Assembly (NCBI RefSeq): GCF_003385955.1
Contig: NZ_QRDW01000009.1
Span: 1-64,000 of the forward strand
Origin: Aestuariispira insulae
Lineage (GTDB): Bacteria > Pseudomonadota > Alphaproteobacteria > UBA8366 > Aestuariispiraceae
Reading direction: 5' to 3'
Length of the DNA stretch: 64,000 nt
Below the pieces are notes generated by a model. The model saw nothing but the letters and a program-made list of their open reading frames with translations, had not been told where the DNA came from and did no database searches. The position numbers and the translations under genes were made by a program. The stretch's first letter is position 1. Every line of letters begins with the position of its first letter. Shown in pieces: positions 8,642 through 17,343 of the stretch.

Positions 8642-8763
8642 CCGGACCGGACATTTTCCGACCCGGTCATTTCATAGCCCCATCAAGCGCATTAGATCCT
8701 TGTCCGCACGGCCAAGCTGTGGTCTTTTGGCGACCGTTAATTTTTTCTCGAACAGGCTTAGAC

Positions 8764-9645
8764 ATGACCATTTCCACCTTCCGTAAAATTACCGTCGGTC
8801 TGCTGGCTGGCTTAGCCCTGCTGGCCGTTCAGCCACTTGCCGCCCAGGATCCGTCCGGCGACCAGGTGATCGCCGTGGTGGAAGGGGAGAAAATCACACG
8901 CCAGGATTTCACCATCGCCTATTCCAGCCTGCCGCCGCGCGTGCGCCAGCAGGGCATGGAAACCCTCTATCCTCATGTTTTGGAATTGCTGATCCAGCAG
9001 GTCCTGATCGTGAAAAAGGGCCGCGAGGCAAACCTGGCAGCCGATCCGGAAGTCCAGGCACGGATGAAGGCTTTTGAGGACCGGACCATCCATAATGTCT
9101 ATCTCAACCGCGAGATCGAAAAGCGCCTAACCAATGAGTTGCTGCTGGCGGAATATGACAAATTCGTCGCCGCCAATCCGCCGCAGGAAGAAGTCCGCGC
9201 GCGCCACATCCTGGTCAATAGCGAAGCGGAAGCTCGTGAGATTATTAATCTGGTTGGCCAAGGTCAGCCTTTTGCCGAACTGGCGAAAACCCGTTCCCAG
9301 GGCCCCAGCAGTGCCCAGGGCGGCGATCTTGGCTTTTTCGCCCGCGGCAAGATGGTCAAGGAGTTTGAGGATATCGCCTTTGCCCTGGAGCCCAACACCT
9401 ATTCGATCGATCCGGTGAAAACGCAATATGGCTGGCATGTGATCCTGGTCGAAGAAAAGCGCGTCATCGATCCGCCCAGCTTTGACCAGATCAAACCCCG
9501 CCTGGCCCAGGCTGTCGGCCAGGCCATGGCCGGTGATGTGAAACAATCCATCGTGGATAATGCCAAAATCGAACGGTTCGACCTGGATGGGAAATCGATT
9601 AATCCTCCGGCCCAGGTCCTTCCCGAGTTGCTTGGCGTTCAATAA
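8764..9645 (+). CDS. Parvulin-type peptidyl-prolyl isomerase (PpiC/PrsA-like)
   Basis: 293 residues, probably periplasmic, assisting folding of exported and outer-membrane proteins. A signal peptide (FRKITVGLLAGLALLAVQPL, cleaved after LAA) is followed by an N-terminal helical chaperone region with a SurA-like feel (30-135). The rotamase domain (~140-235) carries RARHILV, the QGPSSAQGGDLGFF loop and TQYGWHVILVEE. Start ATG 8764 fits the signal peptide; an upstream extension to 8719 would spoil it. It lies 41 bases before argJ, and alphaproteobacterial argJ genes are often preceded by such a gene. Confidence 0.92.
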   Translation: MTISTFRKITVGLLAGLALLAVQPLAAQDPSGDQVIAVVEGEKITRQDFTIAYSSLPPRVRQQGMETLYPHVLELLIQQVLIVKKGREANLAADPEVQARMKAFEDRTIHNVYLNREIEKRLTNELLLAEYDKFVAANPPQEEVRARHILVNSEAEAREIINLVGQGQPFAELAKTRSQGPSSAQGGDLGFFARGKMVKEFEDIAFALEPNTYSIDPVKTQYGWHVILVEEKRVIDPPSFDQIKPRLAQAVGQAMAGDVKQSIVDNAKIERFDLDGKSINPPAQVLPELLGVQ

Positions 9646-9686
9646 TCCCTGAAACCTCCTGCTTCTTACCTTCGGAGCAACAGATC

Positions 9687-10916
9687 ATGCTGAAACCCTC
9701 TCCTTTCGCCCCGGAATCCCTGCCCCATATCCCGGAGATCGCAGGCGTGCGCCTTGGTGCCGTCGCCGCGGGCATAAAATACAAGGACAGGACCGATCTG
9801 TTCCTGGCCGAACTGGCGGAAGACAGCCAGGTGGCGGGTGTTCTGACCCGGTCCCTGACCCGGTCCGCACCGGTTGACTGGTGCCGCAAGGTCCTGCCCG
9901 GTGGCACCGCTCGGGCGATCCTGGTCAATTCCGGCAATTCCAACGCCTTCACCGGCTCCAACGGGGTTGTGACCACGGAAAAAATGGTCGCCTCGGCCGC
10001 AGCGGCGGTGGGATGCGCCATGGAGGAAGTTCTCATTGCCTCCACCGGTGTGATCGGTGAGCAGTTGCCTGTCGAAAAAGTCGAGGCCGCCATGCCCGAC
10101 CTGACCAAAAGCCTGAAGGCGGATAACTGGGATCTGGCCGCCAAGACCATCATGACCACCGACACTTTCCCGAAGGCGGCCTTCCGGGACACCCGCATCG
10201 GGGATATTCCGGTCAGGATCGGCGGCATAGCCAAAGGATCCGGCATGATCGCGCCCGACATGGCCACCATGCTGTCCTTCCTGTTCACCGACGCCAATAT
10301 TCCGGCCCCGATTTTGCGCAGTCTGCTGAAAAAGGCGGTCGACCGCAGTTTCAACTGCATGACGGTGGATGGTGATACCTCCACCAGCGACACCCTGATC
10401 CTGGCGGCAACCGGCAAAGCCGGCAATATCGCCCCGACCAAAGCCGACGCCCCGGCACTGGATACCTTCTATGCCGATCTGGAAAGCCTGCTGATCGAAT
10501 TGGCGCAACTGGTTGCCAAGGATGGAGAAGGGGCCAGCAAATTCATCACCATCGATGTGAGCGGCGCGGAAAACGACCGGGCAGCAAAGGTGATTGCCCT
10601 GTCGATCGCCAATTCACCGCTGGTGAAAACCGCGATTGCCGGTGAGGACGCCAATTGGGGCCGTGTGGTCATGGCGGTTGGCAAGGCGGGTGAGCGCGCT
10701 GACCGGGACAAACTGTCCGTTTCCATCGGCGGCGTCACCATCGCCAAGGATGGCGAAGGGGTGTCCAGTTATGACGAGGCACCTGTCACCGCCCATCTCA
10801 AGGGCATGGAAATCAACATCGCGGTCGATGTCGGCATCGCAAATGGCAAGGCGCGGGTCTGGACCTGTGATCTGACCCACGGCTATATCGATATCAACGC
10901 CGATTACCGGAGTTAA
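9687..10916 (+). CDS. argJ: Bifunctional ornithine acetyltransferase / N-acetylglutamate synthase
   Basis: 409 residues, full length. It transfers acetyl from N-acetylornithine to glutamate (cyclic arginine pathway) and may also use acetyl-CoA. The precursor is cleaved autoproteolytically before the nucleophilic Thr in MIAPDMATML, here between Ala193 and Thr194. Other signatures are LVNSGNSNAFTG and the C-terminal ANWGRVVMAVGKAG. Start ATG 9687 follows CGGAGCAACAGATC. Six bases separate it from mutT, giving a PPIase-argJ-mutT operon. Confidence 0.97.
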   Translation: MLKPSPFAPESLPHIPEIAGVRLGAVAAGIKYKDRTDLFLAELAEDSQVAGVLTRSLTRSAPVDWCRKVLPGGTARAILVNSGNSNAFTGSNGVVTTEKMVASAAAAVGCAMEEVLIASTGVIGEQLPVEKVEAAMPDLTKSLKADNWDLAAKTIMTTDTFPKAAFRDTRIGDIPVRIGGIAKGSGMIAPDMATMLSFLFTDANIPAPILRSLLKKAVDRSFNCMTVDGDTSTSDTLILAATGKAGNIAPTKADAPALDTFYADLESLLIELAQLVAKDGEGASKFITIDVSGAENDRAAKVIALSIANSPLVKTAIAGEDANWGRVVMAVGKAGERADRDKLSVSIGGVTIAKDGEGVSSYDEAPVTAHLKGMEINIAVDVGIANGKARVWTCDLTHGYIDINADYRS

Positions 10917-10922
10917 AACCCG

Positions 10923-11390
10923 ATGGCAGAGATTATGTCAGAATCCGGTTGCTGGCAGGCCGGAGAACGCGATGCCCAAACCGACCAGCCTAAGCCCACG
11001 CTGCTGGTGGTGGCGGTCGCCCTGATTGATGCCGATGGGCGGGTGTTGATCGCCCAGCGGCCGGAAGGGAAATCCATGGCCGGCCTGTGGGAATTTCCCG
11101 GCGGCAAGGTCGACCCCGGCGAAACCCCGGAAGCAGCGCTCATCCGGGAATTGAAAGAAGAGCTGGATATCGACACGCGGGAAAGCTGCCTGGCGCCATT
11201 AACCTTTGCCAGCCACAGTTATGATGATTTCCATCTGCTGATGCCGCTTTATGCCTGCCGCACCTGGAAAGGCACCCCGCACCCGAAAGAAGGCCAGAAA
11301 CTGGCCTGGGCCCGGCCGGTGCGCCTGGGCGATTATCCAATGCCGCCCGCCGATATCCCTTTGATCGCGATGCTGCGGGATCTGCTCTGA
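10923..11390 (+). CDS. mutT: 8-oxo-dGTP diphosphatase (Nudix)
   Basis: 155 residues. It sanitises the nucleotide pool by hydrolysing 8-oxo-dGTP to the monophosphate. The Nudix box runs from GGKVDPGETPEAA through the REL.EE core (about 60-82), preceded by the MutT-type segment VLIAQRPEGKSMAGLWEFPG. The N-terminal 20 residues before the first beta strand are extra, so a start at the internal ATG at 10935 is possible. The argJ-mutT arrangement is common in Alphaproteobacteria. Confidence 0.93.
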   Translation: MAEIMSESGCWQAGERDAQTDQPKPTLLVVAVALIDADGRVLIAQRPEGKSMAGLWEFPGGKVDPGETPEAALIRELKEELDIDTRESCLAPLTFASHSYDDFHLLMPLYACRTWKGTPHPKEGQKLAWARPVRLGDYPMPPADIPLIAMLRDLL

Positions 11391-11398
11391 CACCCCTG

Positions 11399-12202
11399 TC
11401 AGGCGCGGGACCAGGACCGGTATCCAAACGACAGCATGCCAACAGCCAACGCCAGCCCGGCAAATTCCATGAAGTTCCCGATCAGTGACGACAGAAGAAA
11501 CAAGACCGGGCTTTCCAGGATCATGGCATCCGCAAAGATCATGCCCAACAGATAGTTGGCCGCCACAGGCAGGCCCAGCAGGAAAATATGGGAAATGAAG
11601 GCAAGGCCGGCAAAGGACCAGGCTTTATCCTTGCCGGTCCGGATCACCTCCGCCAGGGGCGTGGTATCACCGATCGTGCTGCCGATCTGCCACGGCGCCA
11701 GCCTTGCGTAGATATATAAGGCAACACCATAGCCCGCGGCCATGCCGAACAACTGTCCCGCTCCGCCGCCGATAATGGTGGCCAATACACCGGACAGGAT
11801 CACGCTGAAAGCAAATGCCAGCATCAGGATCGCCAGGCTCTTGAAAAGATATGCGCTCTTTTCCGGGCGCCATTTCAGGGCCTCCCAAACCGTCGGGCTC
11901 TCATCCGGCAGAAGCAGCTTGCGGTGCCATGCCACAGAAAACATAACGAACAGAGCAACCTTGATCAGGAAGACGAGCAACAGCCCCGGGCCGATGACCA
12001 AGGTTTGATGTTCCGGATTATAACCGAGGACAAATCCGGGGTTCACCGCCTGCAGCACCGCCGCAATCAGCGCCGGCACCACCGCCGGCAGAAAAACCAG
12101 GGACCGGAAGTCGCGAAACTCCGACCAAAAATGCTGCCAGGACAGGGCCACGCATGCGGTCATGGCAAGTTGCGGATTTTGGTGATCGTCAGATTGGTTC
12201 AT
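11399..12202 (-). CDS. Polytopic inner-membrane protein of unknown function
   Basis: 267 residues with about six hydrophobic helices (FLPAVVPALIAAVLQAV, LLLVFLIKVALFVMFSVAW, ILMLAFAFSVILSGVLATII, then three more) and no recognised catalytic motif. It has the look of small YIP1/DUF-type integral membrane proteins. It starts 9 bases after the upstream methyltransferase gene on the same strand, so the two are probably cotranscribed and convergent with mutT. Confidence 0.75.
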   Translation of the reverse strand: MNQSDDHQNPQLAMTACVALSWQHFWSEFRDFRSLVFLPAVVPALIAAVLQAVNPGFVLGYNPEHQTLVIGPGLLLVFLIKVALFVMFSVAWHRKLLLPDESPTVWEALKWRPEKSAYLFKSLAILMLAFAFSVILSGVLATIIGGGAGQLFGMAAGYGVALYIYARLAPWQIGSTIGDTTPLAEVIRTGKDKAWSFAGLAFISHIFLLGLPVAANYLLGMIFADAMILESPVLFLLSSLIGNFMEFAGLALAVGMLSFGYRSWSRA

Positions 12203-12211
12203 TTTCCTGCC

Positions 12212-13138
12212 TCAGCCTTCCGTTGCCCTGTTTCCGGTCTTGTCCGGAACGCTCACTTCATCCGTTTCCAGCGCATCCGCCAGCCGGGTCTTGGCGCTGC
12301 CGGGACGCATGGGTTTCTGCTGGGAATCATGCGGGGCCCAACCATGCAGGAAAATCATCTGGAAGGTGGCCGGAATGCGGCCGTCCTCGCCTTGGAACCG
12401 TTCCTGATACAATTCCGCTGCACGCATGAAAATGGCCCGGCGCGGGATGCCGCGCGCCTGCTGGATCAGCATGTTGGTTTCCCCCATGCCGCGCAGATCC
12501 GAAAGCAGGCGGAACATATTCTCATAGCGCACGGTAACGGTCTCGCTGTCGATCACGGGCAATGCAAATCCGGCACGCTGCATCAGCGAGCCCACATCCC
12601 GGATCTCGGCGAAAGGCGAGATGCGCGGGCTGACCCCGCCGGAGATATCAATCTCCGCCTGCATCAGGCATTCCCGCAACTCATACAGGGTATCCCCGCC
12701 CAGCAGCGCCCCGATGAACAGGCCGTCAGCTTTTAAGGCATGGTTGACCTGAATGAAGGCACCGGGCAGATCATTGACCCAATGAAGCGAGAGATTGCTG
12801 ATCACCAGATCCAGGCTTTCCGGCCGGATCGGCAGCCATTCTTCATCCGCGACCAGGGCAGGGCCATGGGCCTTTGCCTGCCTGGCATAGCCTTCCGCAA
12901 TATCCGACTGGATCACATGCCCGACCGACGGCAGATCGGCAACCTCCTCCGCGATACAGCCGCCATGGCTGCCCAGATCAAGGGCCAGCGGAAAACCACG
13001 CTGGATATCCAAAAGCCGGTCGGCAAGGCGGACCGCCCCTTCCCGGAACAGGAAATCGCACCCGTCGCCACTGCGCGCGGCCCGGTCCCGGCGCTTTTTC
13101 AACAGCGCCCGGTCAAAGATCAATTGCGTATCACTCAT
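12212..13138 (-). CDS. SAM-dependent methyltransferase, NDUFAF5/BioC-like
   Basis: 308 residues. Class I methyltransferase: SAM-binding motif LALDLGSHGG, then DLVISNLSLHWVNDLPGA and the tail (VRYENMFRLLSDLRGMGETN). These resemble the alphaproteobacterial homologues of NDUFAF5, the complex I assembly factor that hydroxylates an Arg. A malonyl-ACP methyltransferase (BioC-like) role is an alternative. Start ATG 13138 (MSDTQLIFDR) matches the family N-terminus. It is divergent from comF, an arrangement frequently seen in this class. Confidence 0.88.
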   Translation of the reverse strand: MSDTQLIFDRALLKKRRDRAARSGDGCDFLFREGAVRLADRLLDIQRGFPLALDLGSHGGCIAEEVADLPSVGHVIQSDIAEGYARQAKAHGPALVADEEWLPIRPESLDLVISNLSLHWVNDLPGAFIQVNHALKADGLFIGALLGGDTLYELRECLMQAEIDISGGVSPRISPFAEIRDVGSLMQRAGFALPVIDSETVTVRYENMFRLLSDLRGMGETNMLIQQARGIPRRAIFMRAAELYQERFQGEDGRIPATFQMIFLHGWAPHDSQQKPMRPGSAKTRLADALETDEVSVPDKTGNRATEG

Positions 13139-13232
13139 GACAGGGGAGATAGGCGCTCTTTGCTCAGATGGCAACGACTTAATTGAAGCTGTAGGCCCGG
13201 TACCCTAATCTTCTGTCGGAAAGGGGTGGACG

Positions 13233-14000
13233 ATGACAAGCCTGCAGAAAAACAGAGATCCGTTTCAATGGCCGCGAAAACTGATTGGGCAGGCCGTCAA
13301 CCTGATCCTGCCGCACCGCTGCATCGCCTGCGAAGAAATACTCTCCGACAAAAACGCCCTTTGCACCAACTGCTGGAACCAAATGACCTTCATAGGCGCC
13401 CCATTGTGCCATTGCTGTGGCTACCCGTTTGAAATCGGCGAGGCCGGAGACAATCTGTGTAACAGCTGCCTTGATCGGCGGCCCACCTTTGACCAGGCGC
13501 GCGCGGCAGTGCTTTATGATGACACCAGCCGAAGGATTATCCTGGCCTACAAGCATGGCGACCGAACTGATCTGGCCCCATCCCTGGCACAGTGGCTATT
13601 ACGCCCACTGCAAAGCCTGGACACGCCCCCGGACCTGGTCGCACCGGTGCCGCTGCATCGCTGGCGGCTGTTGCAACGGCGGTTTAATCAATCGGCCCTC
13701 CTGGCCAGACCCCTTTCCCAATTGACCGGCCTGCCCCTTGAACAGCGTTTGGTGCGGCGCCACCGGGCCACGCCGTCCCAGGGCCATCTGACACCGGGCC
13801 AGCGCCGCCGCAATGTCGCCCGGGCCTTTTCCATCCCCACGCGCGCGCAACAGAAAATACAAGGAAAGCATATCCTGCTGGTTGATGATGTTTTGACCAC
13901 CGGTGCCACAGCGGAGGAAATTGCAAATGCCTTGAAACAGGCCGGTGCGGCCCGTGTATCCCTAATCGCCCTGGCGCGTGCTCTGCGGCCGCGCCATTAA
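13233..14000 (+). CDS. comF: ComF-family phosphoribosyltransferase-like protein
   Basis: 255 residues. An N-terminal double zinc ribbon (CIACEEIL, CTNCW, CHCCGYPF, CNSCLDRRP) is followed by a type I phosphoribosyltransferase fold with the PRPP loop LLVDDVLTTGAT (about 215-226). ComF proteins act in DNA uptake in naturally competent bacteria, but in Alphaproteobacteria the role is uncertain. It is followed by grxC and nit in the conserved order. Confidence 0.93.
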   Translation: MTSLQKNRDPFQWPRKLIGQAVNLILPHRCIACEEILSDKNALCTNCWNQMTFIGAPLCHCCGYPFEIGEAGDNLCNSCLDRRPTFDQARAAVLYDDTSRRIILAYKHGDRTDLAPSLAQWLLRPLQSLDTPPDLVAPVPLHRWRLLQRRFNQSALLARPLSQLTGLPLEQRLVRRHRATPSQGHLTPGQRRRNVARAFSIPTRAQQKIQGKHILLVDDVLTTGATAEEIANALKQAGAARVSLIALARALRPRH

Positions 14001-14133
14001 TCCCACAAAACTGTGAAGAACGGCAGGGCTGGCATTTTTGCGCATACTTCCCTATATCAGGCGCAATGAGAACCGGACGCGGCGACGCCTCAGATCGACA
14101 GCGCCCTGTCCGGGCCGGATGTGAAAGGTATGA

Positions 14134-14400
14134 ATGATGGCCCTTGTTGAAGTATATGCCCGCCCGATGTGCGGTTTTTGCCACCAGGCAAAGAAACTGC
14201 TGGATTCCAAAGGTATCGCCTATACGGAATATGACATCTGGGCGGAAGGCCAGCGCAAGGCGGAGATGGTGCAGCGGGCCAACGGCCGCACAACGGTCCC
14301 GCAGATTTTCATCAATGATAACCATATTGGCGGCTGTGATGATCTGATGGCGCTGGAACGCACCGGCAAGCTGGACCAGCTGCTGGGAGATGCCGCATGA
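14134..14400 (+). CDS. grxC: Glutaredoxin 3 (class I, dithiol)
   Basis: 88 residues, cytoplasmic glutathione-dependent disulfide reductase. Dithiol active site MCGFC (Cys13, Cys16), cis-Pro motif TVPQIFI and glutathione-binding GGCDDL. The active site is CGFC rather than the usual CPYC, i.e. the spacer of monothiol glutaredoxins but with both cysteines kept. ATG at 14134 or 14137. The stop overlaps the nit start by ATGA, indicating translational coupling. Confidence 0.95.
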   Translation: MMALVEVYARPMCGFCHQAKKLLDSKGIAYTEYDIWAEGQRKAEMVQRANGRTTVPQIFINDNHIGGCDDLMALERTGKLDQLLGDAA

Positions 14401-15233
14401 CAAATGCCCGCCTCACCATCGGCCTGATCCAGCCCACCTCCACCACCAGTGTGGAACGGAATGCGGCCTTGAGCGAACCGATGATCCGTGAGGCGGCGGC
14501 CAAGGGCGCGCAGCTGATTTCCTTACCCGAAGTGGTCAATCTGGTGGATATCCGAAAAGGCCGCTCGATGCAGGAGGCACGGACCGAGGCGGATGATCCC
14601 TGCCTGGCCCTTTACCGCGCCCTGGCAAAGGAACTTGGCGTTTGGATCCATGTGGGTTCCCTGGCTTTACGGCTGGAAGATGAAGACCGCATGGCCAATC
14701 GGGCCTTCATGATTGATGACAAGGGCGAGATCCGCGCGCGCTATGACAAGATCCACATGTTTGACGTGGATCTGGACGGCGGCGAGAGCTATCGCGAGAG
14801 CAAATTGTTCCGTCCCGGTGAAAAGGCGGTCCTGGTGGACAGCCCCTGGGGCAAAATCGGCCTGGCGATCTGTTATGACCTGCGCTTTCCCCATCTGCAC
14901 CGAACCCTGGCTGAAAACGGTGCCCGGATCATCCTCAACCCGGCCGCCTTCACCCGCAAGACCGGCCAGGCCCATTGGCATACCCTTTTGACCGCACGCG
15001 CCATTGAAACCACCTGTTTTGTGGCGGCAGCAGCGCAATGCGGCGATCATGAAGATGGCCGGGAAACCTATGGCCATTCCCTGGTGGTCGCACCCTGGGG
15101 CGAAGTGATCGCCGATGGCGGTGAAACCCCCGGCATCGTGATTACGGAATTGGACCTGGGCGAAGTCGACAAGGTACGCGGCATGGTGCCATCCCTGTCC
15201 AACGGTCGGCCCTTCACACTGGAAGAAAAATAG
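14397..15233 (+). CDS. Carbon-nitrogen hydrolase, Nit1/Nit2 type
   Basis: 278 residues. The nitrilase-superfamily triad is visible: Glu45 (LPEVV), Lys118 (YDKIHMFDVD) and Cys159 (AICYDLRFP). Members of this branch are omega-amidases or deaminated-glutathione amidases, which fits the coupling with grxC (4-base overlap), so repair of deaminated glutathione is a reasonable inference. Convergent with the downstream methyltransferase-GNAT fusion, 19 bases away. Confidence 0.92.
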   Translation: MTNARLTIGLIQPTSTTSVERNAALSEPMIREAAAKGAQLISLPEVVNLVDIRKGRSMQEARTEADDPCLALYRALAKELGVWIHVGSLALRLEDEDRMANRAFMIDDKGEIRARYDKIHMFDVDLDGGESYRESKLFRPGEKAVLVDSPWGKIGLAICYDLRFPHLHRTLAENGARIILNPAAFTRKTGQAHWHTLLTARAIETTCFVAAAAQCGDHEDGRETYGHSLVVAPWGEVIADGGETPGIVITELDLGEVDKVRGMVPSLSNGRPFTLEEK

Positions 15234-15252
15234 ACCCCGCTAACGGCCGCAT

Positions 15253-16245
15253 TCAGTCCCGGCGCTTCAGGTGAAATTCCATATCCTCTTTCACCATGAT
15301 GCGCGGTGCATCCTCCGGCTCAACTGCGACAAAGCCGAATTTTTCATAAAGCCCGTGGGCGTCCCGGGTGACCAACATATGGCGTTTTAACCCCTGCAAA
15401 TCCGGATGGGTCATCAACGCCTCCATCAGGAAGGTGCCAAGCCCCTGCCCCTGGGCCTGCTCCAGGATAAAAACGTCGGCCAGATAGGCAAAAGTGGTGC
15501 GGTCGGTCACCATTCGAGCAAACCCGATCTGCGCCCCGTTGGGATCATAAAGACCGAAAGACAACGAGTGTTTGGCCGCCCTGGCAGCCGTTGCTTCCGC
15601 CAGCCCCCGATACCAATAGGATGACGCCAGATAGCCATGCATCACGGCAACATCCAGCCGGGCGGGATCATCGCTGACCGTATAGCCATCTTTGGACCGT
15701 TCAAAAACCGCTGGTCGGCGCCGGGCGGCGATCCGCTGTTTGACCGCGTCCGCCGGGTCGCCGGTGAGGCCTTCCTCAAATTGCAGGATCTCAAAATCGA
15801 TGGGCAGCCGGTCTTTTAGCTCGCCGCTTTGCAGCAGGAAATCAGGATTGGTGGGGCGGCCATAGGCTTCGTTGCCCGCCATGAAAGTCTCATAGAGCAG
15901 CATGCCGCCGGGGGCGACCAGCTCAAAGATATCCGCAAACCGCGCCCTATACAGGTAATTTGTCACCACCAGCAGATCAAATCGCTGCCCGGCCAGGGGC
16001 CAGGGGCCATCGGTTTCCAGATCGGCCGCCATCACGGTTGCGCCGGGCGCGCCGGCCAGGTCCATCACGCCGGTGATATCCCTGTCCAGGAAGGTTACCG
16101 GCCAGCCTTTTTCCAGGAAGGCCCGGCCATGGCGGCCGCTGCCGCAGGCCAGATCCAGGACTCCGCCTGCCATATAATGCACATCCAGCGCCTCAACCCA
16201 ACGGCGAATGAAGGGCAACGGTTCGGGATTTACTTGCATGGACAT
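15253..16245 (-). CDS. Methyltransferase-GNAT acetyltransferase fusion
   Basis: 330 residues with two domains. Residues ~1-185 are a class I SAM methyltransferase of TehB-like type (VLDLACGSGRHGRAFL at 29-44, DLLVVTNYLYRA, GGMLLYETFM). Residues ~190-330 are a GNAT acetyltransferase (FARMVTDRTTFAYLADVFI, acetyl-CoA loop GQGLG at 266-270, then LYEKFGFV). The GNAT half matches stand-alone proteins of about 140 residues. It lies on the opposite strand between nit and the DUF1178 gene, breaking an otherwise conserved order. Start at 16245; an extension to 16302 is less likely. Substrates are unknown. Confidence 0.85.
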   Translation of the reverse strand: MSMQVNPEPLPFIRRWVEALDVHYMAGGVLDLACGSGRHGRAFLEKGWPVTFLDRDITGVMDLAGAPGATVMAADLETDGPWPLAGQRFDLLVVTNYLYRARFADIFELVAPGGMLLYETFMAGNEAYGRPTNPDFLLQSGELKDRLPIDFEILQFEEGLTGDPADAVKQRIAARRRPAVFERSKDGYTVSDDPARLDVAVMHGYLASSYWYRGLAEATAARAAKHSLSFGLYDPNGAQIGFARMVTDRTTFAYLADVFILEQAQGQGLGTFLMEALMTHPDLQGLKRHMLVTRDAHGLYEKFGFVAVEPEDAPRIMVKEDMEFHLKRRD

Positions 16246-16382
16246 GGGCCGGATACCTGATTTTCGTGACAAATGCTTGTCTTTTGGATAAGAAATCGCC
16301 AAATCAATGGGCAGGGTCGGAAAAAATAGGACCCATTTTGGTCTTTTGAAAGGCTGATTATCGTTTCGTTGCAGGTCTTTTG

Positions 16383-16802
16383 ATGATTTCGTTCAATTTG
16401 AAATGTGAACATGAGCATGAGTTTGAAGGCTGGTTCAAGGATAGCGCCGCCTTCGCCAAACAGGCAGAGCAACAATTGCTTGAGTGCCCGCTTTGCGGCA
16501 CCAACAAGGTAAGCAAGGCGTTAAGCGCGCCCAATATTTCCACCAGCCGCAGCCAGGCCAAGGCCCAGAGTGAAATGGCCGTCCGCGCGCATCAGATGAT
16601 CGCCGAGATGCGGAAAACCGTCGAAGAGAATTGTGACAATGTCGGCGACAAATTCGCCGAAGAGGCCCGCAAGATCCATTATGGCGAGACCGAAGCCCGA
16701 GGCATCTACGGCCAGGCAACCGCCGATGAAGCCAAGGAACTGATCGAGGAAGGGGTGGATTTCACGCCGATGCCCTGGCTGGATGAAAAAGCCAAAAACT
16801 GA
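16383..16802 (+). CDS. DUF1178 family protein
   Basis: 139 residues. The N-terminus MISFNLKCEHEHEFEGWF ... LLECPLCGT is the DUF1178 signature and looks like a small zinc-binding ribbon using Cys/His pairs. The rest is an alpha-helical, charged segment. The family is widespread in Alphaproteobacteria, often next to grxC/nit, and has no established function. Start ATG 16383; an upstream TTG at 16380 is in frame but unneeded. Confidence 0.9.
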   Translation: MISFNLKCEHEHEFEGWFKDSAAFAKQAEQQLLECPLCGTNKVSKALSAPNISTSRSQAKAQSEMAVRAHQMIAEMRKTVEENCDNVGDKFAEEARKIHYGETEARGIYGQATADEAKELIEEGVDFTPMPWLDEKAKN

Positions 16803-16891
16803 TCCGGGGATAAATTTTTTTGCTCCCTCATGTCACACATCCGGTTTCAAAACCGTCCTTGGTTTTTCGATTAAACCAAGGATGAAAAATC

Positions 16892-17335
16892 ATGCAACCG
16901 AGACTGGATCCGTTCAGCACCCTCCCCTCAGCCTTTGAACCGATGATGGCGATGGAGAAATTCCTCGCCTCAAGCGGCTTGGAACACAGCCTGGTTGAGC
17001 TCTTGAAAATGCGCGCATCCCAGATCAATGGATGCGCCTATTGTCTGCATATGCACGCAACCGACGCCAGGGCCAACGGCGAGACGGAAAACCGGCTTTA
17101 TCTGCTGGATGCCTGGCGGGAAAGCCCGCTTTACACCGACCGGGAGCGCGCGGCTCTTGCCTGGTGCGAGGCGCTCACCCTGCTGCCCGATGGTCATGCC
17201 CCGGATGCGGTTTATGAACAGTTTCAGGCCTTGTTCTCTCCGGAAGAGCAGGTCAAAGTGACGCTGGTTATCACCAACATCAATGCATGGAACCGGATTG
17301 CCGTTGGCTTTCGTGCGTTGCATCCGACCGACTGA
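16892..17335 (+). CDS. Carboxymuconolactone decarboxylase family (AhpD-like) protein
   Basis: 147 residues. The AhpD-type redox motif is complete: Cys48-AY-Cys51 with His55 (GCAYCLHMHAT). Such proteins act as peroxidase-like antioxidants or decarboxylases. It lies 8 bases before an ECF41 sigma factor, and this pairing is a recognised hallmark of the ECF41 group, whose target is usually the adjacent gene. Ribosome site AAGGATG upstream of ATG 16892. A promoter under ECF41 control is therefore expected in 16803-16891. Confidence 0.92.
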   Translation: MQPRLDPFSTLPSAFEPMMAMEKFLASSGLEHSLVELLKMRASQINGCAYCLHMHATDARANGETENRLYLLDAWRESPLYTDRERAALAWCEALTLLPDGHAPDAVYEQFQALFSPEEQVKVTLVITNINAWNRIAVGFRALHPTD

Positions 17336-17343
17336 GGAACATC

